From Elysia crispata (taxonomy: Eukaryota; Mollusca; Gastropoda; Plakobranchidae): a stretch of DNA of 64,000 nucleotides. The notes under the pieces were generated by a model. The model was not told the DNA's origin. It worked only from the letters and a program-made list of their open reading frames with translations, and ran no database searches. The stretch spans positions 62,001 through 126,000 of the forward strand of contig JAWDGP010006539.1 of the NCBI GenBank assembly GCA_033675545.1. The letters run 5' to 3'. Below are positions 34,926 through 45,199 of the stretch, piece after piece (the first letter of the stretch is position 1; each line of letters begins with the position of its first letter). The position numbers and the translations under genes were made by a program.

Positions 34926-37900
34926 CTACAACACCTTACAAGAAACGATTATTTCAAACAGATTTCGGGAACTCTCGTCCAAGTGATCACAGGTCTCCTG
35001 TACCAGGTTTTCCAGCCATGCTGGAACATCTCTGCCGCTATCATCAAGCCCCGCCAGGTCGTTGCCCTAAAGCAAGAAAATTTAGGTGGGGTAATATAAG
35101 TATCCTAAACATGATTAAAAAAAAAATATTTAAAGAGAGCAAATAGTAGACTCAACTTGTACAGAGAGGGAAAACATCAATTTAAGTGCAGCAAGACTCC
35201 TTTCTCAAAATGAGTGTGGTTCAAAGGAGAGTTTCAAAGTGTTTGTTGTGTGTATGCCTACAAGTGTGTAAAGTGTCTTTGTAAGGTGTGACTGATTGTT
35301 ATTCTTACTTTTGGTTTCATTGCACAGGCCTACAATGTGATTGTTGGGGGTATGCAGAGAAAGTGTTTGGGTGTTGCTGTTAGTTTCACAAATGCTTCAT
35401 CTACTACAGTACACTCTACACTAAACAATTTGAATGCCATGGAAGAATAAGAATACAGTGGAATAATCTGCTTAAAGTCAGCCCCTTTTGATAATCCCAT
35501 TTTTTTGTCTTTTAGTCATTGATAAGTCAACAGATTTTTTAGGTCCTGATATGTTGACTAAGGAAGATGTAATGTTTGATAAATTTTAAATTAATCAAAT
35601 CCAGGATTACAAAAAAAAATGAAGATATTTTGTTCTACAAGTATTATAATGTAGTCCCGCTTTGCGCCATATAGAAAAATTGACTTACATTGCCATCATT
35701 TGGGGAACTCTGCAATACCGCTATGTCATCATATAACACAGAGATCCGTCGGGCAAGATCCTGTTAAGTAAAAAATACACAAATCAAAATTTTAAGAAAC
35801 TTGGTAAATTTTCTGTTGAACACACTAAACCAGGAACATGTATATAAGTACTAAAAGATCTTGCTCGTGCGTTGGCTCCATATATATCACGTAATGCTAC
35901 TTTAATTAGCGTACAACTTTAAAATGGGGAGGACTAATAGAAAATTGTACAGGTAAACAGCACAGAAAGTAGGCTAAAAATGGGTTTACAAGATCCTCTC
36001 TGTTATTTGCAAGACTTGGAAAACCTGCAAAAAAATATGAAATTCCACTCATTAGTTGCAATGTCCAGACCAGAATCATTGAGTGATTTACTGGTCAGTC
36101 CTATCCATCTGAGTTCACAAACTTTTCAGGCTTGAAATCTCTGAAACAGCATAGAGGATTAGAGGTTCTATATTTCTGAAACTGGGAAAAGCAACTTACG
36201 GTGGTAAGATCATCTCCAGACACACTCTGTCCCGGACCTTCTTCCAACACAGGAAAAGAGGAAGCTCCATCTTTTTTGGCCTATAGAGACAAGGAAAAGT
36301 AATACAAAAAACTTAGGTATTAAATAATACTCTATAATGTATTAAATAGTTTTGAATCGTTTCATTTATCATTGGTTGGTCTTGACGCAAGTGAAAACAA
36401 GCAAACTAGTGTTTAAAGTAAAGAAGCTAATTACTGTATACAGAATTTTCACACTTTAAATCCAACTGAATGGTCTCAGAATTTAGCTTTCAAAAGTTAA
36501 AATTACAGAAATCAAGAGATGCTGCCCTGAATTATCATTGCTTTGAATTAGACATAAATAGCTACGGTACAGTATAATTTAGGAATACCTGTACTTGGTC
36601 TTTATTTACGTACAAACCAGTACATGATCACAAAATTTAACTCTTGATTGTTGTTTGAGAAGCATCAATATCTGGAATTATACGCCTACTAACCTTGCGT
36701 TTCACTTTAATTTCAACATGTTTCCAAGGGTCCACATGTGTATCATTGAAGCAGAGAGAGCCGTTGCCGTTCTCACACCCATGACAAAAGCATGAAAAGG
36801 ATCTTGTCTGTATTGCTAGGGGTCCCTCGCTTTTGATACTGTGGAAGGTTCTTGTAGTTGTACCCTTTACAGTGACAATGTCATCTTTAACCTCTGGTCT
36901 TGAAATGTCAGCTGTGGTTACAAAGATGAAATCTCTGCGATAGTGTTCGCACTGTCCATCAATGAAGTCAGGTTTGACGAGATGAGTTTTGCAATAGGCA
37001 AAGAAATGTGCTGCTGATTGGACAATAACCCGCCTAGCTTTGACTGCCTGTGTGATAGTCCTTTTAATTACTGCACTCTCTCCATCACATGCATTTTTTC
37101 CATGACGTGACCCAAAAAAAATTCTCTCTACTCTATTTGCCATCTTTTTCAAACTGTGCAGGTCGTGGAAGGCATCTTTACACTTATATTGTGCTCCACA
37201 TCCATCTGTCCATTGTACAATTCTTTCAAATGTGTATGACTTTGCTTGGAGATGCTGAAACACACGATCAGCAAAAACTGAGACTGCATGAGTATCATGT
37301 ACTAAGTCATCTGACACAATTGCTACAACATCAGTCACAGTTTTGTTGCATCCCTGACACTTGTAATAATTGACCACTGGGTGAAGTGTAACCTGGGAAT
37401 AGCTCCAATGGGCGCTTTGAATCTCATCTTGGAGAAGGCATCTATAATTCTCCGCGAAGTCCATGACCGATACACAAGTGCCTATTCCTGGGTTTGTTTT
37501 CATGTCCACAAATTCCTTGTATTAAACAGATGCATTGGGAAGGTTTCTGTATCCTTTATGAATTCTGCAATCAAATCTTCTAAGGAGCCATTTTTTAAAA
37601 CAATCATCTTCTTCTTGGTTTCTTTATTTGCCTCCCATCTACTCCAATTCACAACATTTTTTAGGCTGCTCTTTTCTACCTCTAGATGCCTCTTCAACTT
37701 TTGTATTCCACAATTTGGGCACTCGAGCTTCAGGCATTTCAGATCGTGGAAAGGACTTTCTGATGGGCACAGCATTGCTCTTACAACATCAAAGAGGCTC
37801 CTGAGTCGTCTTTCCTGGGGGAGGTGTGGATTTAATGTTTTCGTCTTAAGCTGGACATTTTCACACATTTCACAAAGACATTGGTTTAATTTCTCTGTGT

Positions 37901-38960
37901 GTGAAAGTTTGACATTTTTCGGTCTTAAACTTTTAAAGAGGCTGAAGCTAACTGGATTTTCCATGTTTTGCATGTAACCTTGGTAGAGAGTTCTAAGTGT
38001 CTCTTTCAAGACCATTGTTGTCTGTCCTTTTGATTTTGAGGTGATTTTTTTCTTTTCCGAAAGTTCTGTTGCATTTTGGGGCAGTTTATAAAAAGCGTGA
38101 ACTTCTCTATGTCGCTTAAGGGTGGTGAGCGACTTTCTCCTCAACACATTTGAATTATCCATCTTCTTAATGCGTTGAAGATATGTATGACTCATGTCAA
38201 ATGTCTCGCATATATTTCTCATTTTCCTTTTGGCTGACTTCAGAGCTATCTGAGCCATTTTTCTTTTGGTCATCCTATCTAACTCATTGATGGCTAGAGG
38301 TGCCTTAGACTTTTCCTCTCCTTCTCCCATAACTGAACCAAACGTTTGAAAAATGTGTTTGACAATGTCGTCACGCTTTTGTCTCTCTCTTGGCAGAACA
38401 TCCATGACCTTTTTAACTGCTCTCTGTCTGCTTCTCTTAGACCATAGCGGGTTAACACAGTCTGTTTGTGTTTCTTCTGCTGTAGAAGGCACAAGGTCAA
38501 CAGTGCGTTTTGCTTTCTTTGCATGGTATCTTTCCCTACACTTTTTCCTGTGTCTACGCCATTTCTGTGGTGTCCATCCTTCTCGTTCTTTTCTTTTTCT
38601 TTCGTTGTTTTTAGTTTTCACTTCTTCCCTTTGTTTCCGCGTCAAGACTCTTGGATTCACGGCTACCGTTACTTCTCCTTTGGCTTTCTGTAGCGCTCGA
38701 TGTTTTCTAACCCTGTCAGCTGTATCTGCCCTCGTTTTGGCCTTCTCTTCTTCTGTCCAACTTTGTTCTTTCTGTAACCGATAGACCTGACCCCTCTGCG
38801 CATTCATCTTTTTAATTTGATCATAATTATCTCTTGCCTTGAGTCGCTCCCTATACTTTCTCGACCTTTCTGCAGATGTCATGGGTGTTTTCACAGGCTT
38901 AGCAGGTACATCTTCAGTTGGTGATTCGATTAGGTGAGATGTGGAAAGAATCTCATGCAC
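34926..38960 (-). CDS. Spliced gene of an unnamed family with a D/D/D RNase-H-like core
   Basis: The main coding block runs from an ATG at 38,960 to 36,694. The first 486 codons are rich in Lys/Arg helices (SRKYRERLKARD, HRKKCRERYHAKKAKR), then carry CLCEMCENVQL and CPNCGIQKLK. A frame change at about 37,505 (apparently one base) leads to VMDFAENY, YYKCQGCNKTV, WTDGCGAQYK, FFGSRHGKNACDGESAVIKR and SFSCFCHGCENGNG. Aspartates in the DFAENY, TDGCG and CDGES motifs look like a catalytic triad. The end is spliced: donor AAG|GTTAGT at 36,694/36,693, then exons 36,280-36,200, 35,760-35,689 and 35,066-34,926. Each exon follows a pyrimidine-rich AG acceptor, the two middle ones end before GTAAGT, and all junctions are phase 0; the stop is TAG. 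I recall uncharacterised proteins of this type in many invertebrates and fish. A transposase role is inference. Confidence 0.75.
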
Positions 38961-39034
38961 AGGGAATACAAACAGCAGATTACCAAAAGTATCCCTTTTC
39001 TAGTAAATAGTTCACAATATTAAGCATCTCACCT
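38932..39034. repeat. 103-bp segment bounded by 10-bp inverted repeats, inverted relative to a second copy
   Basis: AGGTGAGATG at 38,932-38,941 and CATCTCACCT at 39,025-39,034 are perfect inverses. The interior matches 53,809-53,902 on the opposite strand with few differences, while the sequence to the right (GTCTCATTGTAAAG-CATCTCCT) matches in the same orientation. The segment is therefore flipped relative to its flank. The first ATG of the D/D/D gene lies inside it. Confidence 0.75.
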
Positions 39035-39094
39035 GTCTCATTGTAAAGACATCTCCTACGACTTTTTTCTAAAATGGGTAACCTAGCAGCTGTC

Positions 39095-39290
39095 ACGTCT
39101 GACGTCGAAATTATGAGATTAGTACTTTGACTAGTTGGCCCGATGTCAGTATACTGTGACTTGGTGGGATACGCAAGTTTGTGCTACACTAAATATCCCT
39201 GTGCGACAACACATTTAAAATGCCAAAGTGGCACCGTCTCTGGTATGCCCTAAGGCTCCTAAAGTGACATAAAACTCCAACATAATACAA
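39095..39290 (+). mobile_element. SINE 3' fragment
   Basis: The segment with GTCAGTATACTGTGACTTGG, a middle block and an end AAAGTGACATAAAACTCCAACA resembles the body and tail of the 34.3-kb SINE (GTCAGTATAATGTGACTGGG ... AAAGTGACGTTAAACCCCAAAC). The tRNA-like head is missing. Divergence is high. Confidence 0.5.
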
Positions 39291-39638
39291 TAAAAGAAAT
39301 GGTGCTATTCCAATAGATGCATATTAGGAAAAAGAATTAATTATCACCTAAGAAAAAATAATTAGTTATTACATCAGAACAACAAATAAACTATCATTTG
39401 GAAGAGAGAATCATTTGTCGCTTGGAAAAAAATAACAATCTCCCTTCTTGTTCATTCTGTAATGTATATTTTGTCAAATTTCTTAGAAATAATTGTGTAC
39501 CGGTAACGTATACATCTATGTTTAGAATTTTACATTCTATTTTTAGTCATTGTCACGGCATGTTTTAACATGCATTTATAATTAGTCATTTTATATGCGC
39601 TTTGATCTTTTGTAAGGGAAGGCGCGGTATAAATAAAC

Positions 39639-39639
<1 letters not shown>

Positions 39640-39706
<67 letters not shown>

Positions 39707-39762
39707 GTTATTATTATTGTTATCATCATCATCATCATCATCATCATCATTATCATACATTA
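39640..39762. repeat. (ATT)n followed by (ATC)n microsatellite
   Basis: About 78 bp of ATT units and then about 36 bp of ATC units. The Asn- and Asp-run frame on the minus strand is a by-product. Confidence 0.97.
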
Positions 39763-39806
39763 TCTGGCGAACTCATGATTCGATCTTTATATCTTCACAC
39801 GTACAG

Positions 39807-40585
39807 ATACAACTGCTAAAGCTACCTGGGACCAACTGACTCGTGGATTCTGCAATGCTATTAAAAGGAAAGATAAGAAATCTGGAAGCGGAGCAACCAA
39901 TTACAAAGAGTGGAAGTTCCTACAAGAAATGATGTTCTTAGTTCCAGTTAAGAAGTATCGAGCAACAACAGGCAGCATAGGTGTGATTATATAGAGTGAC
40001 TAGGAGTCAAACAGTTCCCACCAGGATGAAACCCAAGCTCAAGATACTGATATCATTGCGGTAGCTGAAGAGACTGTTGTCGGGGAGAAGACCACAAAAG
40101 AGGTCGGGGCACAATTGTATGGGGCGCCTACCCCGATGAAACGTTTGAAACTGAACCAGAAAAGGATACAGACCGATAACGATGATGACGAATTAATGAA
40201 ATTGCTCCGACATAGACAAGAACAGAAAAACACAGAGTCCACACGACTACACTTCTTCAGGTCAATTCTGCCGAAAGTGGATTCTCTCACTGACGACGAG
40301 TTTCTGGACTTCTAAGTTGATGTTCTCCAGTTATTGCGAAAAAAATCACCCGGCACTGTCACATTTCAGGATCAAGAACGGTATCACTCATCGTCCTCAA
40401 TGTACAAATCCAATTCTTCACGTTCATCGATCGAATCCTACTCAACCTATCATCACGACCTACAACCCACCTCGTCCATTCATCGGGATACTCCTACTCC
40501 GACACCACCGTATTACCACCACGGCCAGGATCAAGCTATTGCTGGCTATCAAAATGTATACAACTCACCTCAAGGTCAATATTAA
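39807..40585 (+). pseudogene. Harbinger accessory MADF-BESS protein, stops in frame
   Basis: After a likely acceptor ACGTACAG at 39,806, one frame reads ATWDQLTRGFCNAIKRKDKK, then SGSGATNYKEWKFLQEMMFL (second half of a MADF domain). It continues with an acidic/Gln linker, TRLHFFRSILPKVDSLTDDE (a BESS motif) and a Ser/Tyr/His/Pro-rich tail ending GYQNVYNSPQGQY at 40,585. Two TAG codons near 39,990-40,002 and one TAA at about 40,313 interrupt the otherwise continuous frame. The 5' exon is absent, replaced by the microsatellite. Such proteins accompany Harbinger transposases and help them reach DNA. Confidence 0.78.
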
Positions 40586-40591
40586 CTTTTC

Positions 40592-40918
40592 TTAGCCTGT
40601 AATGGGTTCCCTCCAATTAGCACCCACGGGTTGTAACAGTGGTAGGACTAATGCCAGAAGTTCTTTGTATGTGTCATATGTCATCCTTGTATAATTGAAG
40701 AATAGCGCCTCGTCCCGATTATCCAAGAGCAACCGGAATGTTCTAATGTATTCTCCACATGTGGCCCGTAGCACAAAATGCTCACGGCACCATATACTGC
40801 GTTTCTTCTTTCTTCTTTGTTTCCTTTTCTTTAGTATAAACAGCAGAATTAAACGTTCATCATCTGAAGTGTCCATTGTCTTGTGATTTTCTTTACAAAT
40901 GGCGTCTGTTGTGAACAC
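40592..40918 (-). pseudogene. Harbinger transposase, N-terminal exon only (second lineage)
   Basis: The minus-strand frame from 40,918 (basic KKRKQRRKKKRSIWCREHFV, then YTRMTYDTYKELLALVLPLL and GANWREPITG) corresponds to the start of exon 1 of the 17.7-kb transposase (MDYDIYNELLELISLLIV ... DSITPHERL). It stops where ITPHERLA would follow, and within a few bases the end of the oppositely oriented MADF-BESS gene begins. The nuclease is therefore deleted. Sequence differences from the 17.7-kb gene show a distinct lineage. Confidence 0.75.
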
Positions 40919-40920
40919 GT

Positions 40921-41013
40921 GATATGACTGTCAGTGGCACATAGCGACGTGAAGCGTGAGGCGTGAAGCGGGAAGTGGGAAGCGAGAAGCGTGAAGCTCT
41001 ATGGAGCCCCAGC
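40921..41013. repeat. Probable Harbinger terminal region with short GTGAAGC-type repeats
   Basis: GCGTGAAGC/GGGAAGTG/GCGAGAAGC-like units recur from 40,946 to 40,998 upstream of the transposase start. They end in CTATGGAGCCCCAGCC before TTA, a 3-bp sequence of the kind Harbinger duplicates. No matching left end was found. Confidence 0.5.
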
Positions 41014-41019
41014 CTTAAA

Positions 41020-41539
41020 ATTTTAAATCGTACTTCGTAGGTGGAGTCACCACTAAGAGCCGCTAGTTATGGTGTATGAACTCCTCTCCAAATGACTGGC
41101 TTGGAAGCATCGTTTTTGAGATCTAGATCTACCTTGGTTCAAGTTTCTACAGTTTGACTTACCACTAAAAACACACGCGTTGAGTGAGGGCTAGAGAGTG
41201 GTGAACTTTCAAAACTGTTGAAATTGCTCGTAAGGTGGAAATTAATGTGATTTTATCCCATCTTATCGATCTAACCAAGATGAGATGGTTAATAGATATT
41301 ACTTAGCCGCAAAAAAAATCATGGATTTACCGGAGAGAAACAAGGTCTAGGTCTAAACGTGCATTGTGCTCGTTTGCCTTATCGATATCATTTGCTTCTT
41401 TGATCACAGATCCATATTTCCGATGAACATCCTATCTGGATATAAAATAGATCTAATTCAGTCTAATTCAGTCAGCCAAAACAAGTGCTGGAGTAAATAC
41501 GTGTAACAAACAAAAACGCACCGCGAATGATACTATTTC
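41020..41539. other. No gene recognised
   Basis: Flank between the Harbinger end and the 5'-truncated LINE; no feature seen. Confidence 0.45.
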
Positions 41540-43440
41540 TGAGCTATCGAACTGACAAAAAGACCTTAGGCTACAAATTCAAAACACCGATAACGAAGAA
41601 AGAAAGATAAAATTAAGAAATGAAAGAAATAGGGTACTACACACGATTCGGAAAACGATCCTTGAACAAAGAAATGAAAAACTGGAGAAAAAAGTACAGA
41701 AGATAAATGAGGCAAACTCAGATAATGCTATGTTCAAAGCAGTCAAGCTGCTTAATCAAAAACATTATGAAAATCCGTCAGTGGAAGACTCGTCAGGAAA
41801 GCTCGTCATCAATCCTAACCAAACTTTAGAAATAGTAACGGACTTTTTTATAGAAAAATTTCAAAACAAAGACCTAGGAAGTATAGCATCGTTTCAAGGC
41901 ATACCTAGGAAACTGAATAAACCATTCACATCGGAAGAAGTGATAAAAAGCTTAGAAAGTTTAAAAAACAACAAAGCTCCAGGAGGAGACGAAATAAGTG
42001 GAGAGCTCCTCAAATATGGAACACCACTACTACATAAAAGTATCGCAAACATATTGAACAGGGTGTTTGAGGAACACGAAACAATCAACACCAACTCAGG
42101 AGAATTAATTGCAATACCCAAACCAGGCAAGCCGAAAGGTCCACCTAAAAACTTAAGGCCTATTACTCTACTTAACACCATCTGAAAGGCTCTTTCAATC
42201 GTAACTCTTCACAGAATAAGACCGCACATATCTATCTCACAGCCAAAGTGGCTTTCGGCCTGAAAGAAGCACGTCCGACGTCGCATGGACGCATAAATGG
42301 CTGGCAGCCAAGGCTAAGAAAGAGGATGTCGAGATCAAAATCACAGGGATTGACATGTCAGCAGCCTTCGACACAATAGATAGACAAATCTTGCTTGATA
42401 TAATAGAACGCATAGTTGAAGAAGACGAGCTGAGAATAATACGTTTTCTTTTAAGCGATACAGTCATTAACACTAGGATCAATGGTGCAAAAAGGAAAGA
42501 CCTTTTGTGAGCAACATAGGCACCCCGCAAGGAGACAGTCTTAGCCCCGTATTGTTTTCAGTATATTTAGAGAATGCCCTGAAAGAAGTAAGAACCATCT
42601 TGCCACGACCGACCAATGAACTGGAAAAGACTCTACCTACAGAGATTGCATACGCTGACGACGTAGATTTTGTTGGTCTGAAATTCGTCGATACGGAAGA
42701 AGTACAAAACACCTTACACAAATACAATCTACTGGTCAATGTAGATAAGACAGAGTTTACAACGTTGTCAAGAGCTGGAACAGAGTATAAAAATACAAAA
42801 AAAGTTGGAACTCTCATAGGCGACGAAGAAGACGTCGAGAGGAGGAAACGATTATCCAATGCAGCACTGACAAAGCTTCTAAATGTCTGGATCAAAGGAG
42901 ATAAGATTAAAAGAAAGACCAAGCTGAAATTATACAGGTCGCTCGTAAAACCAATACTTGTCTACAACTGCGGCACCTGGGCACTGAGAAAATCTGAAGA
43001 AGAAAAATTAAATGCATTTCATCGTAAACAGCTGAGGAAAGTTCTCAACATCAAATACCCCGTTAAAATCACAAATTCATCTCTTTACAACAAGTGCGAG
43101 GAACACCCTCTTTCTATTTATATACTTGAGAACAGGTGGCGCCTTTTCGGGCACATACTTAGAAGAAATATTGAAATACCTGCTAATAAATCAACGAACA
43201 GCTATTTCGCCACACACGGAAAAAAGTTTCGGGGACGCCCTTTAACAACACTACCAGTCCTCCTCAACAAAGACCTATCAAGACTACAAGAAAACACATT
43301 ACAACTCACACCTAGGGAAGACCTCGAACTCCTAAGATGCATCGCCCAGAACAGACAGCAATGGAGAAAACTGTCGACGAGAATCCGAAAAGCTGCCGAA
43401 GCGCCCCCGTCGGACGACTGAGACGCGGAAGGCCCTAAGT
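41540..43440 (+). mobile_element. 5'-truncated LINE (non-LTR retrotransposon), reverse transcriptase part
   Basis: Coding begins with a basic helical linker (41,545-41,740), followed by VIKSLESLKNNKAPGGDEIS and PKNLRPITLLNTI, where the frame closes at 42,185. A second frame (about 42,245-42,509) has FRPERSTSDVAWTHKWLAAK and ITGIDMSAAFDTIDRQILLD (first RT aspartate). A third (42,507-43,421) has IGTPQGDSLSPVLFSVYLEN, the active site IAYADDVDFVGLKF and a long C-terminus with RGRPLTTLPVLLNKDLSRLQ. Two frame changes thus divide it. No endonuclease domain is present upstream, so the copy is 5'-truncated, as LINEs usually are. The 3' end reads TAAGTCAAAGTAAGTCAAAA, a short tandem tail. The clade is not assigned. 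Confidence 0.88.
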
Positions 43441-43484
43441 CAAAGTAAGTCAAAAATTCATTTTTTATGACATCCCATCGCCAA

Positions 43485-43676
43485 TGTTATGTTTTTAGTC
43501 GTAGATCTATAACAAGCCCGAAGATAATCATAGATAGAAAATATAGATGTAATCTAAGTGATAAACACAACCATCTTGGTCAAGGTAGAAACCGGAAGAG
43601 CCTTTATTAATTAAAAAGGCCAGGGACTCGCGAGTTACAATGTGCCAGTATGGTCGGACAAAACAAACACATAACA
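43485..43676 (-). repeat. GY-1 right (5') LTR, 192 bp
   Basis: Same orientation as the left copy; ends AACATAACA and is followed by CTTCA. The candidate primer-binding site faces inward at 43,484. Confidence 0.93.
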
Positions 43677-43681
43677 CTTCA

Positions 43682-45199
43682 ACACCATTACACTTCTTAC
43701 TGTTATTTAATGCATTGCGTTTATTTTAATGATTGTTTGAACTTTTGATGATAGAACTTAATCAGTCATTTGGGAGCACTGGTTCTTTGAATTTTAAGCC
43801 ATTTGAGAACTTAAAACTTAACATTTCTCTCTAAATTTTTAAAATGCTCCAAACTAATGACAATTTGGTTTGCAATGTCATGTCTTTGAAAACATGTAAA
43901 AGGCTGAATGTTTAAAAGATGCAACAGATTTATATGGAAAGCTGATAGGGCTGTTGTTACTGCATGCAAGTCCACAGTTTTGCTCAGGAAGGTTGTAAAG
44001 TATGCAAGTCCACACTTTTGCTCAGGAAAGTTGAACATCCTCTTGAGTTATTTTCATACTTTATCCACTCGTGAATTGTGCTACAGGGGTTAGTTCTAAA
44101 GATATTTGAAGACTTTAAACTTTCATGATTAAAGTTTCAACCCCTACTATGTTAGATAGTATATTAACAATGATTGTGTTATGTGTCGCACAATATATGC
44201 ATAAACATTTGGTACATTTCATGGAACACCAATATAAATCTGAAGCTAAAATGCATTGGGCCTAATCATGTTTTTGTCTTAGTCCAATTTTTTATACATA
44301 ATGCATTCTCAACCAGAATGCTTAAGGATGTAAATTTTTTAGCAGGTTATAGAGAATAAAATGTTTTTACATACCGTTGTTGATCAAAAACTGTTTGGAC
44401 GCAAATTTTGTGAACGACTTCTAAATTGTGTTACAACCCCAGACTCACCAAAATCTGCCACTAGCAGTGAAAATATCACTGATAGTAGCAAGAATAAAAC
44501 TCTTATCCTTTGCCTGGATGTCATTACCCTTAGGCCTTCTAAAGTGGATTTTACTTCTGGTTCACTCGCAATAGTCATCAATAGAGATGTGTTTTCACCA
44601 TGTATGTCTTTGACAATGCCTCAGGTAGAAAAAAACTAAAAAATATAATTATAAATCTTTTACTAGTAATGTCATAAATTTAAACACATTACTCTTGTTA
44701 AACGTGGTTCATATTAGTATTACATTAGATTTTGCTTATTTGAACAATCTCAAAATAGTAACACAAAACTGATGTGGTCAGAAAAAATCCAAACTACATT
44801 TAATAATATAATATTAGTGACTTGCACAAGCCTTTATAATAAGTCGAGCATAGCTCAAAGCTGGAATAAAGTTTATCTGATTTGTTTCATAGTTACCAGG
44901 CAAAAAGTACAAATTTAATTTACTACTTTTTAAATTGTTGAAAATTTTGACTATCCATATTTCAAAACAAGGGAATAAAATCCTCACCTGGAAACCAGTG
45001 TTCTTGATAGGCCACAGAAATCCATTGCCCGACTTGCACATCTTTGTGAGGGTGATCTAGTGGCTATTTAAGTAGGACCTTTTCTTCCCTCTTGCCTTGC
45101 CTATCTTTATACTTTTATAAGCTCTGAGTCAATATTATGTAGGTCCCTGTGTAAACGGTCAGTGCTTTTTGAAATTTCAACTTTTGACCTCTTCTGGTG
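43682..45199. other. No gene recognised; one 36-bp duplication
   Basis: TGCAAGTCCACAGTTTTGCT and its following bases recur directly at 43,964 and 44,001 with few changes. The remaining AT-rich sequence has short frames without motifs. Confidence 0.5.

Larger units (their letters stand above)
29058..43676 (-). mobile_element. Ty3/gypsy-type LTR element GY-1, broken, hugely expanded by foreign DNA
   Basis: Two direct repeats of about 193 bp (TGTTATG...AACATAACA) bound the interval, and the same 5-bp sequence CTTCA flanks it at 29,053-29,057 and 43,677-43,681. A purine tract (GGCGGGGAGG) precedes the left LTR on the minus strand. A TGGCGATGGGATG primer-site candidate lies one base inside the right LTR. 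The gag-pol fossil fills only 29.3-33.3 kb; 33.3-43.4 kb holds unrelated elements. The LTRs differ at about three bases plus two one-base length changes, so the insertion looks young. Several breaks interrupt the coding part. Confidence 0.8.

Noticed and set aside
39530-39760. Poly-Asn/Asp protein
   Set aside because: It is a translation of the (ATT)n/(ATC)n microsatellite.
43961-44035. Short element ends
   Set aside because: It is only a 36-bp direct duplication, with no inverted repeats or target duplication.
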